Of a DNA stretch of 64,000 nucleotides, positions 8,099 through 15,703 are shown piece after piece. The first letter of the stretch is position 1; every line of letters begins with the position of its first letter. A program made the translations under genes and the position numbers. The notes beneath the pieces are model-generated. The model saw nothing but the letters and a program-made list of their open reading frames with translations. It was not told the origin of the DNA and did not search any database. Source of the stretch: Chryseosolibacter sp964438975 (GTDB lineage: Bacteria > Bacteroidota > Bacteroidia > Cytophagales > Cyclobacteriaceae); contig CAYTMU010000004.1 of assembly GCA_964438975.1 (NCBI GenBank), positions 1-64,000 on the forward strand. Direction: 5' to 3'.

Positions 8099-9436
8099 CT
8101 ATTTACCGGTGTAGTTGAATGGCGTAATCGATTTCAAGCGCTCTTTCAAGGAGGTGTCTATCTCCAGTCGGTCGATGAAACCCGCCATACTCGCTTGTGT
8201 GATCTTTTCGTTTCGCCGTGTGAGATCTTTCAACGCTTCATACGGATTCGGATAGCCTTCTCGTCGGAGGATAGTCTGAATCGCTTCAGCCACGACTGCC
8301 CAGTTGTTCTCCAGATCCTGGTCGATGGCAGTGCGGTTCAACTCGATTTTAGCTAGACCTTTGAGAAGAGATCGCAGGCTGAGGTATGTATGTGCCAGCG
8401 GAATCCCGATGTTGCGCAGTACGGTGGAGTCAGTAAGGTCGCGCTGAAGTCGCGAAACAGGCAGCTTGGCGGAAAGATGTTCAAAGATAGCATTGGCAAA
8501 ACCCAGGTTGCCTTCGGCGTTTTCAAAATCAATCGGATTCACCTTATGCGGCATTGCCGACGAACCGATTTCCCCCGCTTTGATCTTCTGTTTAAAATAT
8601 TCCATCGAGATGTATTGCCACATATCCCGGGTGAAGTCGATCAGGATCGTGTTGATTCTTTTGATATTGTCGAAAAATGCCGCCAGGTTGTCGTAGTGTT
8701 CGATCTGTGTGGTTGGATGACTCCGCGATAACCCAAGGTGTTCGCAGAACGAATTGCATACCTGATGCCAGTCGATCTCCGGGTACGCGGCATAGTGAGC
8801 ATTGAGGTTCCCGGTGGCGCCTCCGAATTTTGCCGAATAGGGAATCATGTGGAGTAAGTCGAGTTGTTTCCGAATACGTTCCGAAAAGACCGCTAATTCC
8901 TTACCTAGCCGCGTTGGCGATGCCGGCTGACCGTGTGTTTTGGCCAGCATTGGGATGTCATTCCATTCCCGGCTGTAGCTGTCTAATACTTCCAGCAATT
9001 CGTTCATCACAGGGGTGAACTCCACGATCATGAATTCCTTCAGTGATAGTGGTATCGCGGTATTATTGATGTCTTGCGAAGTGAGGCCGAAATGAACGAA
9101 CTCCCGGAATGAATCGAGACCGAGCGCTTCGAGCTTTTCTTTGATGAAGTACTCTACTGCCTTCACGTCGTGATTCGTGGTCTTTTCGATTTCCTTGATT
9201 CGCAGGCCATCAGCCTCGCTCAGCGATGCAAAGATATCCCTGACCTCGACTTCCCGCGTGCGTGGAAAATCCTTCAGTTCAGGGACGACATCAGCGAGCG
9301 CCAGGAGATACTCGATTTCGACCCGGATACGGTATCTGATGAGCGAAAACTCGGAGAAAAAGCCCGACAAAGGCTTCAGGGCGTCAAAGTACCGCCCGTC
9401 AATGGGCGAGATGGCGTTTAGGGGATTGAGAACCAC
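8099..9436 (-). CDS. purB: adenylosuccinate lyase
   Basis: The 445-residue protein carries the fumarase/aspartase superfamily signature SSAMPHKVNPIDFENAEGN near 290-310, a conserved THGQPASPT segment near 165-173 and the N-terminal AISPIDGRY expected of the PurB long subgroup. It splits adenylosuccinate to AMP and fumarate, and SAICAR to AICAR plus fumarate, in cytoplasmic purine synthesis. The only start in the expected place is GTG at 9436, just before LNPLNAISPIDGRY; I see no upstream ATG in frame. A weak -7 candidate (TAATTTTA) lies about 30 bases upstream. Neighbours are unrelated. Confidence 0.95.
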   Translation of the reverse strand: MVLNPLNAISPIDGRYFDALKPLSGFFSEFSLIRYRIRVEIEYLLALADVVPELKDFPRTREVEVRDIFASLSEADGLRIKEIEKTTNHDVKAVEYFIKEKLEALGLDSFREFVHFGLTSQDINNTAIPLSLKEFMIVEFTPVMNELLEVLDSYSREWNDIPMLAKTHGQPASPTRLGKELAVFSERIRKQLDLLHMIPYSAKFGGATGNLNAHYAAYPEIDWHQVCNSFCEHLGLSRSHPTTQIEHYDNLAAFFDNIKRINTILIDFTRDMWQYISMEYFKQKIKAGEIGSSAMPHKVNPIDFENAEGNLGFANAIFEHLSAKLPVSRLQRDLTDSTVLRNIGIPLAHTYLSLRSLLKGLAKIELNRTAIDQDLENNWAVVAEAIQTILRREGYPNPYEALKDLTRRNEKITQASMAGFIDRLEIDTSLKERLKSITPFNYTGK

Positions 9437-9658
9437 GGTGCAGTTGTTAAGGTGTAAAATTAACCCTGCGCTGTATGATTTGCACTATTCCGATAGTTTT
9501 TTCGGCTTTTTTCTGAGGAAGTGGGTCAAACCGGTACTTTTTTTTGTTATGGAAGCGAAGTCAGTGTGCCGAGGTTGGTCCCTTGTAAATAGCAGGGCAA
9601 AACGGCATATTGCCGCCGCAAATTCCTATTTCGCATTTTTAAATACTCCTTTTTCGAA

Positions 9659-10786
9659 ATGGCTTTTAGTTTCTTCAAGAAATCCAGCAAAACTCTACAG
9701 AAAGAAGAAGTACAGAGCGGTCCGCGTTACTACGACCTTTCCGTGAAAGATATTGTCAGGGAGACTCACGATACAATTTCCATTGTCTTCGAACAGCCGG
9801 AGGGAACTTCGATCTCGTATCGACCGGGTCAGTTTCTCACGTTGATCGCTACGGTGAACGGGAAGGAAACCCGACGTTCCTATTCACTGTGCTCATCTCC
9901 GTTTATCGACCGCGACCTTGCCGTAACAGTCAAGAGGGTGGAGGACGGGTTGATGTCGAACTGGCTTGCCGAAAACCTGGCAGTGGGCGACAAGCTCAGG
10001 GTCATGGAACCGATGGGGCAGTTCACGACTACCTTTTCTTCGGAGAGCAAACGGCATATCATCATGTTCGCCGGGGGCTCTGGCATCACACCGATGATGT
10101 CGCTCATCAAGAGCACGCTGGATCAGGAACCCAACAGTATCGTTTCCCTGATCTATTGCAACCGCGATATCGAAAACGTGATATTCCTGGATGCGCTTGA
10201 AGGAATGCAGATGAAGGACGAAGGCCGACTGCATGTCATCCACGTGCTCGACACCGCACCGATGAATTGGCAAGGCTATTCAGGCCTGCTCAATCACGAC
10301 ATGCTGACAAAGCTCTTTGAGCGCATACCGAACTGGGGAATTGAGAATACAATGTATCTCATGTGCGGCCCCGAAGGGATGATGAAGAACGTCGATTCCC
10401 TCCTGGAGGCTCGTCAGATCCCGAAGGAGAAGATATTTCGAGAGAGCTTCGTGCAGGGTACGATCGATAAGCAAAGCAAGGAAGAAACTTTAGCAGATGA
10501 TGTGGAACTGAAGGAACGCGTGGTGACCATCCGTTATGATGGTGAGGAGTATAAGGTCACGGTGCCGCCTGACAAAGGTATCCTTGAAAGTGCGCTGGAT
10601 CAGGGTATCGATTTGCCATATTCCTGTCAAAGCGGTCTCTGCACCGCGTGTCGGGGAAAAGCGCTGAGCGGAAAAGTCAAACTCGATGAGGAAGAGGGAT
10701 TGTCGCAATCCGAACGCGCGGAAGGATATGTTCTGACCTGTGTCGGTCATCCATTGACGGATGACGTCGTGATCGAGATCGGTTAG
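9659..10786 (+). CDS. PaaE-like flavin reductase with C-terminal 2Fe-2S domain
   Basis: The 375-residue protein joins an FAD-binding ferredoxin-reductase domain (RxYSLCS-type FAD motif RRSYSLCS near 62-69), an NAD(P)-binding domain (FAGGSGITPMMSL near 138-150, MCGPEGMM near 235-242) and a plant-type ferredoxin domain with Cys near 322, 327, 330 and 360 (CQSGLCTAC and later LTCVG). This is the architecture of PaaE and related oxygenase reductases, which pass electrons from NAD(P)H to a partner. No oxygenase or paa genes are nearby, so the partner is unknown; in Bacteroidota such stand-alone copies are common. It ends 12 bases before the convergent SMP-30 gene. Confidence 0.88.
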   Translation: MAFSFFKKSSKTLQKEEVQSGPRYYDLSVKDIVRETHDTISIVFEQPEGTSISYRPGQFLTLIATVNGKETRRSYSLCSSPFIDRDLAVTVKRVEDGLMSNWLAENLAVGDKLRVMEPMGQFTTTFSSESKRHIIMFAGGSGITPMMSLIKSTLDQEPNSIVSLIYCNRDIENVIFLDALEGMQMKDEGRLHVIHVLDTAPMNWQGYSGLLNHDMLTKLFERIPNWGIENTMYLMCGPEGMMKNVDSLLEARQIPKEKIFRESFVQGTIDKQSKEETLADDVELKERVVTIRYDGEEYKVTVPPDKGILESALDQGIDLPYSCQSGLCTACRGKALSGKVKLDEEEGLSQSERAEGYVLTCVGHPLTDDVVIEIG

Positions 10787-10798
10787 GCGTTTCATTGG

Positions 10799-11794
10799 TT
10801 AGTTGCGCATCCGGAGTCGCAACAGGTAGTTGTCGGCTGTTATATAAAGCGTCTTCTCGTCTGCTGTCAACGCACAATTCGCCGTTGCGACCGGCAATCG
10901 TATCCGACCGAGTTGTTTACCAGTTTGATCAAATAACCAGATACCGCCGGGACCAGTAGCGAATACATTACCCTGTTTGTCGATCTTTAGTCCGTCGGGG
11001 AGCCCCGGCTCCGTTTGGGCGTTCTCTGTGGCGTCGAAGAACACTCGGCCGTTGATCAACACATCGTTTTCGTCGATATCGAAGGCATATAGCATCGCTT
11101 TGTTGCGGTCTGAATTAGCAATAATGACGGTGCGTTCGTCGGGCATGAATGCGATACCATTTGGCCGTGTCAGAGAATCGACAAGCAGGGTGACCTCGTT
11201 GCCGGAAAGTTTGTACACTCCCTGAAACGGTATCTCCTGTGCCGTGTCTTTGGGCAGTCCGTATGGAGGGTCTGTGAAGAAGTAGTCGCCGTTCCTGCGT
11301 ACTGCTACGTCGTTGGGACTGTTGAATCGATTGCCTTCATACGTGCCGGCAAGTGTGATATAGCGCACCTTCGGATCATTCAGCGGTGCGTCGAGTATTG
11401 CCAGACGCCGATCGCCGTGTTGACAAAGCACGAGCCGGCCATCGGGACTTAGCGCGAGTCCGTTCGATCCCTCCTCGCGACTGTTGGAATCGCCGGCTCC
11501 CGTGTAACCTGACGGGCGAAGGAATACCTGGATACTGTCTTTTTCGGTCCAGCTGTAGACTATATTTTCCGGTACGTCGGAAAACAACAACATCTTTTCG
11601 GACTCGATCCAGACAGGTCCTTCGCTCCAGTTGTAACCATCTGACAGAATTTCCAGCGACGCGTCAGATATAATGATCGCGTCAATAGCAGGATCTGTCC
11701 GTTCAATCGATCCGATGGTGTCGGTCTTATCCTCAACAGTCTTGCAGGAGAATAAACCAAGCAGGACAAATAGGACGCATGTTGTGTTTCGCAT
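10799..11794 (-). CDS. SMP-30/gluconolactonase-family lipoprotein
   Basis: The start is set at ATG 11794 because MRNTTCVLFVLLGLFSCKT is a lipoprotein signal peptide with Cys16 as the lipidated residue; an upstream start would bury it. The mature part of about 315 residues is a six-bladed beta-propeller of the SMP-30/gluconolactonase/LRE family: SEGPVWIES, NGLALSPDGRLVLCQHGDRR, NSPNDVAVRRNGDYFFTDPPYG and LTRPNGIAFMPDE carry the metal-binding Glu, Asn and Asp residues. The likely role is hydrolysis of sugar lactones (or similar esters) in the periplasm. It fits with the sugar-oxidation theme 10 kb downstream, but there is no direct link. Confidence 0.85.
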   Translation of the reverse strand: MRNTTCVLFVLLGLFSCKTVEDKTDTIGSIERTDPAIDAIIISDASLEILSDGYNWSEGPVWIESEKMLLFSDVPENIVYSWTEKDSIQVFLRPSGYTGAGDSNSREEGSNGLALSPDGRLVLCQHGDRRLAILDAPLNDPKVRYITLAGTYEGNRFNSPNDVAVRRNGDYFFTDPPYGLPKDTAQEIPFQGVYKLSGNEVTLLVDSLTRPNGIAFMPDERTVIIANSDRNKAMLYAFDIDENDVLINGRVFFDATENAQTEPGLPDGLKIDKQGNVFATGPGGIWLFDQTGKQLGRIRLPVATANCALTADEKTLYITADNYLLRLRMRN

Positions 11795-11911
11795 ATTGAT
11801 CGGGTTCGTGGTGAAGTTAATGATTTTTTGTCGCCCTGGCACGGGTCGGTTAACAGTTGCTTCATGCGTCCCATTTTTGGTACTTTGGCACCTAATAAAT
11901 ATTTATCAGCT

Positions 11912-13627
11912 ATGGCAGTTACAGTTGAACCATTGAAGCGTCCCAAGCGCCAATTTTTACCTGAGGATTTCGTATCGACGAGTTGGGAGAAGTTGAAACC
12001 TTACTTTGACGACTTGTTAGCACGTCCGGTAGATGCAATGTCGGATTTGAAGAGGTGGTTTGCGGACCGCAGTGAACTGGAATCGATTATATCTGAGGAT
12101 CTCGCGTGGCGTTATATCAGGATGACTTGCTACACCGAGAACCAGGACTATCTGAAAAGCTATCAGGATTTTGTTCAGAACATTCAACCCGAGATCGCTC
12201 CTGTATCGGATCAACTGAACCGGAAGGTCGCCAACTCCGGTCTATTGGACATACTGGCGCAGGAGGAGGGATACGATATCCTCGTCAGGAACCTCCGGAA
12301 GGAAATCGAGATCTTTCGCGAAGAGAACGTCCCGTTATTTACGGAGATCAACACGGAGACCCAAAAGTATGCGCAGATCTCCGGAGCCATGACGGTAGAG
12401 GTAGATGGAAAGACACTGACGTTACAACAGGCGGCGGTGTTCCTGATGTCGACCGATCGGCCGCGGCGGGAAGAAGTATATCGCAAGATCAATGAGCGGA
12501 GGTTGCGCGATAAGGATGAGTTGGACGCGCTGTTTACGCGACTCATCAAACTTCGTCACCAGGTTGCGGTGAATGCCGGGTTTGCAAACTTTCGCGATTA
12601 TATGTTCAAATCACTTGGTCGGTTCGATTATACACCTCAGGACTGTTTCGATTTTCACAATGCGATCGAACACGAGGTTGTTCCGCTGCTGAACGAATTT
12701 GCCGCAGAAAGGAAACGGAGTCTTGGACTGGATGTGCTCCGCCCGTGGGACAAGGCTGTGGACCCGGAGGGAAGACAGGCGCTGAAGCCGTTTGAAAGCG
12801 GAAAGGAACTGACGGAGAAGACCATTCAGGTGTTTTCAAAGCTTGACACATATCTTGGGCAGTGTTTGTCGATCATGCGCGAAATGGGGCACCTTGACCT
12901 GGAATCGAGGATCGGAAAAGCGCCGGGTGGTTACAATTATCCTCTTGCCGAGGTGGGAGTCCCTTTCATATTCATGAATGCGACTTCTACGCTGCGCGAT
13001 ATGGTGACGATCATGCACGAGGGCGGTCACGCTATCCACAACTTCCTTACCCGGGACCTGCAGTTGAACGATTTCAAGTCGACGCCGTCGGAAGTTGCCG
13101 AACTTGCATCGATGTCAATGGAATTGATCTCCATGGACCACTGGGATGTGTTCTTTGCCGACGAGGATGAACTGAACCGCGCACGGCGGGAGCACCTGGA
13201 AGATATCATAGAAACGCTTCCGTGGGTGGCGACGATAGATAAATTTCAGCATTGGATCTACGAGAACCCGGAACACACCAGCGAAGACCGCAGGCGCGAG
13301 TGGAACAGGATATTCGATCAGTTTGCCGATTCGCTTACAAGTTGGGAGGGGCTGGAAGAAGCGAAGGACTACCTTTGGCATAAGCAGTTACATCTGTATG
13401 AAGTGCCCTTTTACTACATCGAGTATGGTATGGCGCAGCTCGGAGCGATCGCGGTGTGGAGGAATTTCCGGAAAGATCCGACGGCAGGGCTGCGCGGTTA
13501 CCAGGACGCACTACGCTTGGGGTACCTTCGCAGTATCCCGGAGATATATAAAGCAGCCAACGTTCGGTTTGATTTTGGCCGCGATTATATCCGTGAATTG
13601 ATGGGTTTTGTGCGGGGTGAGCTATAG
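11912..13627 (+). CDS. M3-family oligoendopeptidase (PepF-like)
   Basis: Starting at ATG 11912 (MAVTVEPLKRPKRQFLP) the protein has 571 residues. The zinc-protease motif HEGGH appears near residue 370 (TIMHEGGHAIHNF), with the third ligand Glu in the following SEVAELASMSMELI segment, the standard M3 arrangement. The N-terminal helical part holds the PepF-type domain. There is no signal peptide, so it is a cytoplasmic oligopeptidase cutting short peptides. The upstream ORF extension covering the divergent promoter region is not needed. The gene ends seven bases before the convergent marR gene. Confidence 0.92.
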   Translation: MAVTVEPLKRPKRQFLPEDFVSTSWEKLKPYFDDLLARPVDAMSDLKRWFADRSELESIISEDLAWRYIRMTCYTENQDYLKSYQDFVQNIQPEIAPVSDQLNRKVANSGLLDILAQEEGYDILVRNLRKEIEIFREENVPLFTEINTETQKYAQISGAMTVEVDGKTLTLQQAAVFLMSTDRPRREEVYRKINERRLRDKDELDALFTRLIKLRHQVAVNAGFANFRDYMFKSLGRFDYTPQDCFDFHNAIEHEVVPLLNEFAAERKRSLGLDVLRPWDKAVDPEGRQALKPFESGKELTEKTIQVFSKLDTYLGQCLSIMREMGHLDLESRIGKAPGGYNYPLAEVGVPFIFMNATSTLRDMVTIMHEGGHAIHNFLTRDLQLNDFKSTPSEVAELASMSMELISMDHWDVFFADEDELNRARREHLEDIIETLPWVATIDKFQHWIYENPEHTSEDRRREWNRIFDQFADSLTSWEGLEEAKDYLWHKQLHLYEVPFYYIEYGMAQLGAIAVWRNFRKDPTAGLRGYQDALRLGYLRSIPEIYKAANVRFDFGRDYIRELMGFVRGEL

Positions 13628-13634
13628 GAGCTAT

Positions 13635-14099
13635 TTAGCTTCCAGGGATGTGATTCTGCCGCACCTTGTCCAGCAGCGAGCTGAGCATTTCGGCCTCTTC
13701 GTCTGACAACGTGAGAATCTTTTCCTGGTAGTCAACCTTGCTGATCCCTTTCAGGAGCGCAAGACCTTCCCGGGTGATGAGCACGTCGGATGCACGTTTG
13801 TCATTTGGACACACACTTCTTGAAATGAAGTTCTTGGTGGCAAGTCGGTCTAGCAGACGTGATACGTCCGAATTTCTGTCGAGCATTCGACTCTTGATCT
13901 CTTTCGCTGAAATGCTGTTCGGATACTGGCCTTTGAGAATTCGAAGAATATTGAACTGCTGCCCCGTTAATCCAAACTTCTTGAAGAAGGTTTGCTGTTC
14001 ACCCTGCAGCCAATTCGATGTGTAGATCAGGTTGAGCATCGCTTTCTGCTGGGCATTCGCGAACTTCTCTTGTTTGATCTCTTCTTCGATTCTTGTCAT
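13635..14099 (-). CDS. MarR-family transcriptional regulator
   Basis: The 154-residue protein shows a winged-helix MarR fold: LTGQQFNILRILKGQYPNSIS near 44-64, the recognition-helix region SRLLDRLATKNFISR near 80-95, and the wing with KRASDVLITREGLALL near 101-116. Family members bind short palindromes and respond to small ligands or oxidants. It lies directly downstream of the yceI-like gene on the same strand, separated by a terminator, so it may be expressed partly by read-through. A 12-bp palindrome upstream of yceI is a possible operator. Confidence 0.88.
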   Translation of the reverse strand: MTRIEEEIKQEKFANAQQKAMLNLIYTSNWLQGEQQTFFKKFGLTGQQFNILRILKGQYPNSISAKEIKSRMLDRNSDVSRLLDRLATKNFISRSVCPNDKRASDVLITREGLALLKGISKVDYQEKILTLSDEEAEMLSSLLDKVRQNHIPGS

Positions 14100-14115
14100 G
14101 ATGAAAATGAAAAAG

Positions 14116-14138
14116 AAAGCCCCTGGTTCAGGGGCTTT
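14116..14138 (-). terminator. Rho-independent terminator after the yceI-like gene
   Basis: An 8-bp stem AAAGCCCC / GGGGCTTT with a 7-base loop sits between the yceI stop and the marR start. On the minus strand it is followed by TTCTTTTTC; on the plus strand by TTTTT. It can end transcription from yceI and would limit marR expression. Confidence 0.75.
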
Positions 14139-14145
14139 TTTCTAG

Positions 14146-14724
14146 TTATGCTTTTTTGTCCATTTCAATTTTTGCGATGATCTCGACATCATCCGATACG
14201 ACGAGTTCGCCTCCTGGAGTTTTGTTGCTCCAGGTCAGGCCGTAATCCTGACGGTTGATCTTGCCGTTGATGCGGAAGCCAGCTTTCTCGCCGCGACCAG
14301 TGTTGATCGTACCGCCGTAGGTAACGTCAAATTCTACCGGTTTGGTAACACCGCGAAGAGTCAGGTCGCCTTTCAGTTTGTACTTCTCGCCTTGTTTGAC
14401 GAGGTTTCCTTTGAAAGAGAGTTCGGGATGTTTTTCAGCATCAAAGAAATCGCCGGAACGCAGGTGATTGTCGCGTCGGTCATTTTCCGTGTTGATGGAA
14501 GCGGTCTTCGCGGTGAAGGTGATTTGTGCACCGTTGAAGTCAGCGGCGTTAGACACGACTGAAGCATCGAAGTCGCGGAAGCTGCCTTCTACTTCGGACA
14601 CAACCATGTGGACGACGCTGAAACCGATTCTCGAGTGAGCCTTGTCGATCGACCACGTCGATTGTGCGAATGTGCTGCCTGCAGCAAACAGAAGCAGGGC
14701 TGCAATGGTACTGATTTTCTTCAT
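14146..14724 (-). CDS. YceI-family periplasmic lipid-binding protein
   Basis: The 192-residue protein has a clear Sec signal peptide (MKKISTIAALLLFAAGSTFA, cleaved before QSTW) and the YceI beta-barrel: WSIDKAHSRIGFSVVHM at the start, then SITFTAKTASINTENDRRDNH-like strands and VTKPVEFDVTYGG. YceI proteins bind isoprenoid or other lipophilic molecules in a lipocalin-like barrel in the periplasm. The marR gene follows on the same strand. The upstream region, running to the assembly gap, holds a palindrome and a -7-like TATACTTG. Confidence 0.92.
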   Translation of the reverse strand: MKKISTIAALLLFAAGSTFAQSTWSIDKAHSRIGFSVVHMVVSEVEGSFRDFDASVVSNAADFNGAQITFTAKTASINTENDRRDNHLRSGDFFDAEKHPELSFKGNLVKQGEKYKLKGDLTLRGVTKPVEFDVTYGGTINTGRGEKAGFRINGKINRQDYGLTWSNKTPGGELVVSDDVEIIAKIEMDKKA

Positions 14725-14782
14725 AGCTGGAAGTGAGTTAGTGTTGGTTTACGTACACAAGTATACGGTTACTTCAATATAT

Positions 14783-14794
14783 ATGTTTAAACAT
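14783..14794. promoter_or_regulatory. 12-bp perfect palindrome upstream of yceI, possible MarR operator
   Basis: ATGTTTAAACAT is a perfect palindrome in an AT-rich stretch 59 bases upstream of the yceI start. A near-consensus -7 element TATACTTG lies between it and the gene on the minus strand, so a bound regulator would sit in the -33 region. MarR proteins bind such symmetrical AT-rich sites, and a marR gene is next in line; the assignment is inference. Confidence 0.35.
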
Positions 14795-14868
14795 GTATTA
14801 TTATTATTTGTAACTCACTCATTATCAGTTCGAAAAATTACAAACGGTAACTATATACAACTTGGGAC

Positions 14869-14968
14869 NNNNNNNNNNNNNNNNNNNNNNNNNNNNNNNN
14901 NNNNNNNNNNNNNNNNNNNNNNNNNNNNNNNNNNNNNNNNNNNNNNNNNNNNNNNNNNNNNNNNNNNN
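14869..14968. other. assembly gap of 100 N
   Basis: Exactly 100 N, the usual placeholder for a scaffold join of unknown size. The surrounding 14725-15019 interval has no gene I can support: the yceI promoter on the left, and on the right an inverted repeat. A transposase remnant 500 bases further on suggests that a repeated mobile element broke the assembly here. Confidence 0.97.
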
Positions 14969-14990
14969 ATATAAATATATGCTTAAATTA

Positions 14991-15010
14991 GGTTTAGAAG
15001 CTCCTAAACC
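14991..15010. repeat. hairpin next to the gap, just before a TTG-started small gene
   Basis: GGTTTAG and CTAAACC form a perfect 7-bp stem around the loop AAGCTC. It ends nine bases before the TTG that opens the next gene. No T-tract follows, so it is not a typical terminator; it could be a terminal repeat fragment or a translation-control hairpin. Confidence 0.5.
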
Positions 15011-15019
15011 CTCCTTCCC

Positions 15020-15247
15020 TTGGACCGTACAAAGGAACAGATCAAGTTTAATACAGAGATAATCAAATTAATCGTTCTATTGATGGTTGCAACTGGAGGG
15101 GGCGCACTTTCGTTAATAATAGATGGGCTTAGCCACGGTGCCAGGGATGCGATTCTAGCGGTAGCAGGAATGATTATTGCTATTACATGTCTAATAATTA
15201 CTTATAAACAGTACCGGATTACCCAACATTTAATTAACAAGTTATGA
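15020..15247 (+). CDS. small two-helix membrane protein, function unknown
   Basis: This frame opens with TTG at 15020 after an in-frame TAA at 15005, giving 75 residues. It has a charged start (DRTKEQIKFNTEIIK), two hydrophobic helices near 17-35 and 42-60, and a basic C-terminus ending QHLINKL. The short loop between helices contains DGLSHGARD. I do not recognise the family; size and topology are like small phage holins or toxin-like membrane peptides, but nothing confirms this. The next small gene overlaps its stop by ATGA, which strongly suggests both are real and translated together. Confidence 0.6.
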   Translation: MDRTKEQIKFNTEIIKLIVLLMVATGGGALSLIIDGLSHGARDAILAVAGMIIAITCLIITYKQYRITQHLINKL

Positions 15248-15417
15248 CCTACGAGGTAATATCTTATGTCCTTATCGGCAGCCTGTTTACTGCGATAATG
15301 ATTCCATTGATTGCCCTCTTGCGAAAGTCGGTTCGGGAAGAAAGAGATTTGAGGGAGAGTCAGACTGCAAAAAAGCCTAAAACCCCACTCGAACCTGAAG
15401 AACTTGTTGCTTGGTAA
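15244..15417 (+). CDS. 57-residue membrane protein coupled to the upstream gene
   Basis: The ATG at 15244 overlaps the TGA of the previous gene in an ATGA junction. The product has one transmembrane helix at about 6-26 (ISYVLIGSLFTAIMIPLIAL) followed by a highly charged tail (KSVREERDLRE and PKTPLEPEELVAW). It is unrecognised. A single N-terminal helix with a long charged cytoplasmic or periplasmic tail resembles spanin-like or assembly-helper peptides in layout only. A strong terminator starts nine bases after the stop, marking this pair as a separate short transcription unit. Confidence 0.55.
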   Translation: MTYEVISYVLIGSLFTAIMIPLIALLRKSVREERDLRESQTAKKPKTPLEPEELVAW

Positions 15418-15425
15418 GAGCAAAT

Positions 15426-15449
15426 AAAGGGATTCACACGAGTCCCTTT
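15426..15449 (+). terminator. Rho-independent terminator after the small membrane-protein pair
   Basis: Stem AAAGGGA / TCCCTTT, extended by a T-G and a T-A pair, closes a short loop and is followed by TTTTATTTT on the plus strand. Confidence 0.75.
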
Positions 15450-15466
15450 TTATTTTCTATGCCTCC

Positions 15467-15673
15467 CTATACCAATTTGCTCGTCAAATCTTTAAACTTA
15501 ATACGCTTGCCCTCTGCCAGTGCTATGAAGCCGTGAACCGTTCGCGTCCGTAACCTTATGGGTATGTACCGATAAGCAAACTCATTGCAGTAAGCGTTTA
15601 AATCCTTATAGCTTACGATGCCAATAACACCACGTGAAAAAGAAAAAAATTGAAAATCCTGCCGCCAGCGCAA
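15467..15673 (-). pseudogene. remnant of an IS1595-type (ISXO2-like) transposase C-terminus
   Basis: The 68 residues read on the minus strand include YKDLNAYCNEFAYRY and end in EGKRIKFKDLTSKLV. From memory, IS1595-family transposases end with a very similar HLxxYCNEFAYRYNTR block followed by a short variable tail. Here the expected preceding catalytic DDE region is missing and the local match is broken (RGVIGIVSYKDL instead of a continuous RGVSxKxL), so this is a decayed fragment, not a working gene. No terminal inverted repeat was found. The nearby assembly gap fits a repeated element. Confidence 0.55.
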
Positions 15674-15703
15674 GTCCCCTGTCCCAAATAGTATATAGTT
15701 ACC

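Noticed and set aside
9501..9520. CCGA-TCGG mini-hairpin followed by T-run between purB and the reductase gene
   Set aside because: A four-base stem with a long loop is too weak for a terminator, and both neighbouring genes point away from it.
9177..9746. 189-codon frame bridging purB and the flavin reductase gene
   Set aside because: Its first half is antisense to purB and its end overlaps the reductase start in another frame; the product has no coherent composition.
11828..11911. 28-residue N-terminal extension of the M3 peptidase
   Set aside because: Family members start near MAVTVEP; the extension crosses the divergent promoter region and is rich in Cys, Pro and Trp without similarity.
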